Of a stretch of DNA of 10,014 nt, positions 5,119 through 10,014 are shown piece after piece. Under the pieces are notes generated by a model, which searched no databases, was not told the DNA's origin, and was given only the letters and a program-made list of their open reading frames with translations. The DNA comes from Nephromyces sp. MM_2019 (taxonomy: Eukaryota; Apicomplexa; Aconoidasida; Nephromycida): positions 1 to 10,014 of the forward strand of contig JADHZB010000936.1 of assembly GCA_015657535.1 (NCBI GenBank). The letters are read 5' to 3'. The stretch's first letter is position 1. Every line of letters begins with the position of its first letter. Both the position numbers and the translations under genes were made by a program.

Positions 5119-7657
5119 TTAGCTTGAATTGCCTAAGATCTTCCCTCTGGAGTTTGGACATTCTTTGGGTAATCCTACTGAATGGCCTAAGGTGGCTGCT
5201 ATAACATCATCAGTTGCTGCCGGAACGTAGTCCTGAATCTTCGCCGTGCTCCCTCCCATTGGGCAGCCAGAAGCAGGGCTATCTCTAGTCGAAGCAGAAA
5301 CTACTGCAAGAAAGAATAGAGATATTTGTGCATGTTTTGTACCGTTAATGGAGAAAGAAGTGCTGCGAAACACACACAGGCGGGATGGAGGGAATGTGTT
5401 ATGTGCGGCTATTGAGGAAGAAGTGCTGGGAAACACACACAGGCGGGATGGAGGGAGCGCGGTGTGGGCTGCTATTGAGGAATGCTTTATTAAGCTCCTG
5501 GAAATTACTGTATATCCATCAATACGCCCAGCTTAAGGAGAAGCATGTGTGTGCGTGAGTTTGCGAGGACTCCTACAGATGGTACGATTACTACAAGCTA
5601 CCAAAAAGCAGTAAACAATAAAAAAGCTATTCGAGATATACGAAGAGCTTAAAGCTCAAAATTCTTATGAATAGACAAGCCCACCTGCACCGACAGCCCC
5701 TGCATCAGTTCGGTAGAAATTGAATACGACGATGTGCCAATCTCCAGTTCTTTTTGCCTTAATGCAGTCACATATCGCCACACCCGTACGACCATTGAGG
5801 CCTTTACAACGAAAGTGGAAAAAACGACAAAGAATAGAGAGTGTTGTCTTGAATATGAAGGCCAATAAAAGGAGACAAAAACGGCTAAAAAAGGGGAAAA
5901 ATAACGAAGAAACAGGTGTGTAGGAGAGAAAAAAGGTGCCCTTGCTTTGTATATGTTATCATTCTTGTATGTGTGTCATTGTTGTGTGCGTTCGTCATTC
6001 TTGTGTGTGTGAATTTCTGTCATTGTAGCAATTTACGTCAATCTTATTTTTTGTGTATTTCCATCGTTGTGTGCGTTTGCGTCATTCTTGCGTGTGTTTG
6101 TGTGGTTTTCATGTGCACTTGTGCCATTCTTGTTCGTGCATATAAAACTTCCACGGACCATCTAAACTGGAAACCATAGCCACTAAAGGGTATTCAACGC
6201 ATATAGGTCCGTTTTATTTGCACACAATGGCTAGTCTAGCATGCTAGCTTTAACTCAAAAAAAGGAGAACACAAGGCTAATTTGAGGTATCTTACCATAT
6301 ACATTCAATCTAATCCTGGCAGTTTCCTCCCTAACTGTGCCTCTCCAAAAAATTCCAAAATTAAGTTCTTCTCCCATCTCTAAGGCGATCTTCTCATTCT
6401 CCCTGAAAATTGTTTTCAAAACAGTGCAAATGCTTGAACCAAATTCCACTCTCCAACAAAAAAAACCTCATAAAGGCTGTAGAATCGACAGCCTGAAGGC
6501 GCTAAATTAGATAGCAATAAATATATACGCATATACCATGTGGTCACCAAAGGTGAGTGTGCTTTTAAAGATGGATTTTCACAGAAACTGATGTAGTTTG
6601 AACACATATTAACAGGGTTGTAAATGCAAAACCAGAAAAAAACCGGCACCAAATTCATACTCCCACAATCTACAGCAAATTGGAAAAAAACACCATAAAA
6701 ATAACACTCCCTCAAGCTAAAGAAATCTCCAAAAACATCACCAAATTCACAATCCGTCAAGCTACACCAAAAATTCGATATATAATAGTTTGAAGCAATG
6801 TACATTGATCCAGCATACTCAGCTAACAAAAAAACCCACATGTAGGCGGAAAAAAAATAAAAACTCTCACAAATTTCCAGAAAAACCTCTTTAATTTTCG
6901 ACAAAAATATTCAAAAAATAAAGATCAACTTCTTGGTTGATGCAGTTCTTTACCGGATCGCCTTTTGTGCCACCAGTACCGCTGCTGGATTGTCTAGCAA
7001 GAGGTATACTCCATAAATAACGCCTCCAAAAAACATAGACAAGGATGAAAGAAGAAAAAAGTGCGAAAGTGGATGACTTCTTCGATGGTTCGACGTTTTA
7101 AGCTTTTCAGCAGAGGATTGGAAGCCACGAAAGGATTGTCTGTTAAAAGTCAAAGAAAGTGTGCATGTATCATCATCAGCAGCAACGGCCTGCAACAATT
7201 TGTTCCGCGATTTTCTCATCAAAGTTATAGGGAAGGAATCTTTCAAAGTCGACGCTTTAACGGGATCCTTGTTAAAGCTCATCAGATTTCGTTCATTGTG
7301 ACGAGTACCATAAGAAGTAACCGAGCCAGGCAAGGAAGTAATCGTGAAACTGGAACCAGCCGTCCTTGCATAAACGAGATCCTCTTCAAACAGCTTAGAG
7401 GAAACTATATAAGGCGAGAGATTAGTATGCTTCAAATGCCCATAAATCCCACAGGAGTGAAATGCTTCAAGACGGCAAGAATTTAACCGCGGGTCACAGC
7501 AATTACGTAAGAAGACATTAGCTTTATGAAGATCAGACTTTGAAAGTAGAGATGAAGAGGAAAATCGAATAAAAGATGCAGATCTGCCGGCAGCTATTTT
7601 TTGTGCGCCCATAATTTTTAAATAAGATGGTCTGATGCTACCCTCAAAAGCATTCAT
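5119..7657 (-). CDS. COA1/TIM21-like mitochondrial membrane protein, 4 exons
   Basis: The minus-strand exons are 7657-6954, 6402-6296, 5801-5685 and 5303-5119, totalling 1113 nt or 370 residues. Junction phases agree at all three introns (donors GTAAAG, GTAAGA, GTGGGC; acceptors ttttcag, gttgtaaag, ttcttgcag). Residues 1-45 are Ser/Arg/Lys-rich with few acids, like a mitochondrial presequence, and Met16 is an alternative start. Residues 200-221 (FLLSSLSMFFGGVIYGVYLL) form one membrane segment. Residues 222-305 then follow the COA1/TIM21 pattern: helix with ALEMGEELN, strands GTV..RIRLNVYG, LNGRTGVAI, a tip, and DWHIVVFNFY. The tail 310-370 is Ser-rich, then DYVPAATDDVIAATLG, unrecognised. By family knowledge such proteins sit in the inner membrane and serve respiratory-complex assembly or TIM23 import; COA1 fits the compact length better. 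An in-frame TAA at 7684-7682 supports the start. Family call about 0.6, exon structure about 0.8. Confidence 0.72.
5357..5482. repeat. 63-bp direct tandem duplication
   Basis: Copies at 5357-5419 and 5420-5482 both begin gaagtgctg, share gaaacacacacaggcgggat and end ctattgaggaa. They differ mainly in the middle (atgtgttatgtgcgg against gcgcggtgtgggctg). The unit is 21 codons long, so a + frame across 5246-5536 stays open, but that frame lies antisense within intron 3 and shows no recognisable protein. Confidence 0.9.
5486..5491 (-). terminator. Possible intronic polyadenylation signal
   Basis: AATAAA on the minus strand lies about 175 nt after the in-frame stop reached when intron 3 is not spliced. 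It could end a shorter transcript of the COA1/TIM21-like gene. This is inference from one hexamer. Confidence 0.2.
5802..6295 (-). other. Intron 2 of the COA1/TIM21-like gene (494 nt)
   Basis: The donor is gtaaga. The acceptor follows a long pyrimidine tract (ctctattctttgtcg..ttcgttgtaaag). It contains the degenerate TG repeat at 5957-6140, which reads CA-rich in the sense of this gene. Splicing restores VYG-LNGRTGVAI, the spacing expected for the COA1-type beta hairpin. Confidence 0.75.
5957..6140. repeat. Degenerate minisatellite, unit near gtcattcttgtgtgcgtt
   Basis: Starts of the recognisable unit (g)tcattNttg lie near 5957, 5976, 5994, 6019, 6037, 6060, 6081 and 6122, spaced about 18-40 nt. 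Copies diverge by substitutions and by TG-run length. The array sits inside intron 2 of the minus-strand gene, with the TG strand on +. Confidence 0.75.
6403..6953 (-). other. Intron 1 of the COA1/TIM21-like gene (551 nt)
   Basis: The donor is gtaaag and the acceptor aaaacaattttcag. The intron is T- and G-rich on the transcribed-sense strand and happens to be open over 162 codons, an aromatic-rich frame with no family resemblance. If it were not spliced, the protein would end at residue 235, before the conserved domain. Confidence 0.75.
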
Positions 7658-7859
7658 GATTTCTGGATTAGAAACGATGTATTACAACACACTTTTAGTT
7701 CATTTCTCTTCTATCGGTTTAGATGCTGCAACGAAAGCTACGGGCAGTTTTTATCAAAGAGCTGGCAGTCACTATGGAAGTAACATGAAATCTCTTGCAA
7801 AAACTATGGATTCAGGCGTGTCAAGCACGGCCAAATAGGAGGTAGTGGAAGGCGCATAT

Positions 7860-8020
7860 CTGAACGTTGGTGTATATGTCGGTGTGTGTTTGTGTGTGTA
7901 TTTGTGTGCTGGTGTATACGCGTGTGTTGATGTATTTCTCTATGTGCGTGATTCTCTATGAGTATGTGCTTCTCTATGTGTGTATATATGTGTGTACTGC
8001 TGTATAGACATCTGTATATG
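7860..8020. repeat. TG-rich degenerate repeat tract
   Basis: The + strand is gtgtgtgt-rich from 7868. From 7936 it contains three tandem units of 16-18 bp beginning ttctctatg (7936, 7952, 7970). It lies upstream of the start of the COA1/TIM21-like gene. A 67-codon + frame just before it (7635-7838) runs antisense to that gene's 5' end and is not supported. Confidence 0.75.
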
Positions 8021-8031
8021 CGCGCAATTAC

Positions 8032-8397
8032 TGCTTTAGCGGATTGGAGAACATAAGAAAAGCTAAACCAACCAGATTGCTGAAAAACTTCGTCATGAAG
8101 ATCGCTTTTGTCAGCCAAATTACATTGTACGCTGAGCTCTAACAGCTGGGAATGGCTGTAACCTGATAAAGATGGGGTATTGCAATAGAGTGTCTCAAAC
8201 AGAGCGTGTGAATATGCGCATGCGCCAACCTTAAACAGCAAGTTAAACTTTACAGGAGGATGAGCAGTTTAGGCTGGTGGATGAATGAGGAAGAAGAGGA
8301 ATCAGTTGTGGCACGCACGATGCAGTTGCCATAAGGTTCGAAGAGTGCGAAACAGGCAGTCAATGGCGGAGGCTGCGTGATGCATCATCAAGTCCAT
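8032..8397 (-). other. Weak candidate two-exon fragment, minus strand
   Basis: A start at 8397 reads MDLMMHHAASAIDCLFRTLR and on to a GT donor at 8318. An acceptor ctttatcag at 8163 continues in phase through LLELSVQCNLADKSDLHDEV and SGWFSFSYVLQSAKA to a donor gtaatt at 8031. The composition is protein-like, but no continuing exon was found before the COA1/TIM21-like gene and no family is recognised. Confidence 0.18.
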
Positions 8398-8484
8398 TGT
8401 GATGCTTGTGGAATTTGATGTTCTAACATGAAGAACACGTGACACAAGGAAGGACAGAAATATCCCATGCTATCTTATAGAAAT

Positions 8485-8632
8485 GCAAGCAGCTGGGCTC
8501 GCCCTTCGATATAGCAGCAACTGAGCTCTTTGAAATGCTAGCAGCTGAGCTCTTTGAAATGCTAGCAACTGAGCTCTTTGAAATGCTAGCAGCTGAGCTC
8601 TTTGAAATACCAGCAGTCCAGCCTTTCAAAGA
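8485..8632. repeat. 24-bp minisatellite, four good copies and decayed flanks
   Basis: The unit gctagcagctgagctctttg plus aaat repeats at 8513-8536, 8537-8560, 8561-8584 and 8585-8608. Copies differ at one base (agc against aac) apart from the variant start of the first. Decayed copies lie at 8485-8510 and 8609-8632. The unit is eight codons, so it reads openly as ELFEMLAA on + and as ISKSSAAS-type repeats on -. Neither frame has a demonstrated gene around it. Confidence 0.9.
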
Positions 8633-8686
8633 TACTTGCCCTACGCGGCTTATTAAGATCTGCGGAGATAACTGAGCAAATCAAGC

Positions 8687-8737
8687 GCTGCGGCACTTTT
8701 CTCCGCGGATGCGCCAACATGGTACCTGTGCCGCAGC
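8687..8737. repeat. Perfect 10-bp inverted repeat, 31-nt loop
   Basis: gctgcggcac (8687-8696) pairs with gtgccgcagc (8728-8737). The loop is also GC-richer than its surroundings. It does not have tRNA geometry, and no terminator or gene end is associated. Confidence 0.7.
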
Positions 8738-8739
8738 CT

Positions 8740-10014
8740 GGCAGCAGTACAAGCATATGCTAGCTCCCTCGGTTTACTAGAATGTTTTAGGTTGTGTACA
8801 TGGTGCTTTCGACTTATCGACACGATTCTCCTGCTAGTGAACTAAAATTATTTAATAAATACAACACACTGCACACATTTGTAGTGTGTCAGCTTCACAA
8901 AAACTTTTCCCTCCTGAAGCCACCCAACTCTCCAGCACAGCGAACTTGCGGGCATCGAGTGCTTCATTGTTATAAAAAGTTTGGTTCGCTTATTAGGACT
9001 CGAAGCTCACCTGCTTGCATCCTATAGAGGATCGTGCTAGGTATCTAAGCTTATGAAACTCAATATAGCTCCGTTTCCTGCATCTATTTAAAAGTACTAA
9101 AAGCTAACTTTTGTTCAGAGGCATTGGGTAAGCTGAGCACGCATTAGGAAAATGAAGTATTCAGAGTCAAGGCAGCACCTTTTTTCCCAATGCATCGTTT
9201 AAAAATAGTAGCAGCAGGTGCCAGTAGTTTTACCTGCGGCATATCCCTCGAGGGGTACTCCAACTTAAAAACGAAATACAACAGCTTGTACTAGCGCAAC
9301 AGAGGCAGCATAACATACACCAACAAAGCAATCAACTTGCCTAGCTTGAGAAGGGTCTTAATAGCATTAGTTTAATATACTGCTAGAACCCTACAAAAAA
9401 ACTTCATACAACGAAGTTGCACGTAATATATGAACTCCGTAAGACCTCAACAAGATAACGACCTTAGATGGATAACTATCTGTATTAGCGTAAAAGAGAA
9501 GCTGTGACTAAATTCACCAAAAAATTGAATACGCCACAATAAGCAGCCACAGAAGATATGTCCATTTGGTTCTGGGACCACATTACACCCACCAATGAGA
9601 TTTTTCTATTATTTCGGTGCTTTAATCCATACGAACCCATGGAAGACAAAAAAACAGGAAATCAACCCTCAAGTGCTATTATTTTTGCATTCTGCAACAG
9701 CAGGGTAGCATGATAGTACTAACAATCCAGGATCTAGCAAAAGAAGCAAAGACTTTCCTTTCGTTGTTGAGATATGGACGGCGATAATACTTGAACTATC
9801 AAGCTGTAATACTGCCAATGACCGAGTGCACTATGGCATAAATAACGAGGCTTGATGTGATAGCCTACGGGACTTCCCGCTTATTGCCGTGCACGGCTTT
9901 CCTGGCGATCTTTGCGACGGTAACCGACCTCATCTATGAGTAGGAAGCATATTATGACATTCCCACCCATTATATTTACAAATATTGCTGTTACATCAAC
10001 ATCGTAAGGGGTTG
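8740..10014. other. Long stretch without a confident gene
   Basis: Composition is mixed and AT-rich, without the TG minisatellites seen elsewhere. A 77-codon + frame at 8794-9027 has no recognisable motif. A GC-richer patch at 9860-9950 is open in several frames. No tRNA, rRNA or transposase was recognised. Confidence 0.5.

Larger units (their letters stand above)
5304..5684 (-). other. Intron 3 of the COA1/TIM21-like gene (381 nt)
   Basis: The donor gtgggc is the weakest of the three, and the acceptor tctattctttcttgcag is strong. It contains an in-frame stop at 5667-5665 and an AATAAA on the minus strand at 5491-5486. Reading through the donor would give a 315-residue protein ending GGLVYS. 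It also holds the 63-bp direct duplication. Confidence 0.65.

Noticed and set aside
5119..5436. Independent 105-codon minus-strand gene
   Set aside because: Its first 44 codons run through the 63-bp repeat and a strong acceptor tract. Only 5303-5119 is kept, as the last exon of the larger gene.
6109..6182. Alternative exon 3 of the COA1/TIM21-like gene (reads VAMVSSLDGPWKFYMHEQEW then stop)
   Set aside because: It fits the splice phase and looks tempting, but it lies in the degenerate repeat area and has a poor acceptor context. The exon at 5801-5685 restores the G-x-x-x-x-G-V-A-I..W pattern better and leads on to a further in-phase exon.
6416..6904. 162-codon minus-strand frame rich in Phe, Tyr and Cys
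   Set aside because: It lies within intron 1 of the COA1/TIM21-like gene, comes from T/G-rich low-complexity sequence, and shows no motif. A membrane protein cannot be excluded, but the spliced model explains the region.
7061..7486. 141-codon + frame
   Set aside because: It is a shadow of exon 1 of the minus-strand COA1/TIM21-like gene.
7635..7838. 67-codon + frame reading DAATKATGSFYQRAG and on to a stop
   Set aside because: It overlaps the 5' end of the minus-strand gene, is short, and has no partner exon or recognised family.
9399..9419. loxP-like inverted repeat aacttc..gaagtt
   Set aside because: The arms are only 6 bp with a 7-nt spacer, which is common by chance. No recombinase gene is present.
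1..10014. tRNA, rRNA, CRISPR array, phage or transposase genes
   Set aside because: I looked for T-loop-like GTTCRA motifs with paired stems, regularly spaced repeats with unique spacers, and transposase-like frames, and found none that held up.

Overview
The window looks like nuclear DNA of a protist, most likely an apicomplexan or a close alveolate. The evidence is intron-split genes with GT..AG junctions, moderately AT-rich DNA full of degenerate TGTG-type minisatellites, and an ABC transporter domain with a spacer insertion and C-terminal layout like those of Plasmodium-type MDR1. The species is not identifiable from the sequence alone.

Layout. (1) Positions 1-2969, + strand: the 3' part of a multi-exon ABCB/MDR-type transporter. 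Six exons (578-673, 1138-1286, 1506-1605, 1807-1943, 2201-2364, 2848-2969) join in phase into a complete C-terminal nucleotide-binding domain of 255 residues ending at TAG. The transmembrane part lies upstream of the window. (2) Positions 2970-5118: mostly non-coding. It holds the transporter 3' end with an AATAAA, a weak candidate minus-strand terminal exon, a G-rich patch, a 17-bp hairpin, and a degenerate foldback element of about 470 bp (4253-4719) with a 36-bp near-perfect palindrome near its centre. (3) Positions 5119-7657, minus strand: a four-exon gene that reads in phase to a 370-residue protein with a presequence-like N-terminus, one membrane segment and a COA1/TIM21-like domain split over exons 1-3. 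It is probably a mitochondrial inner-membrane protein. (4) Positions 7658-10014: no confident gene. It holds TG-rich repeats, a 24-bp minisatellite, a hairpin and a few weak exon candidates.

The two real genes converge (transporter on +, COA1/TIM21-like on -) across about 2.1 kb and have no evident functional link. I see no operon, CRISPR array, tRNA, rRNA, intact transposase or prokaryotic-type system. The most useful results are the two exon reconstructions, which no single open frame reveals, the intron-specific TG minisatellites, and the foldback element. All splice sites are predictions read from sequence, without transcript support.
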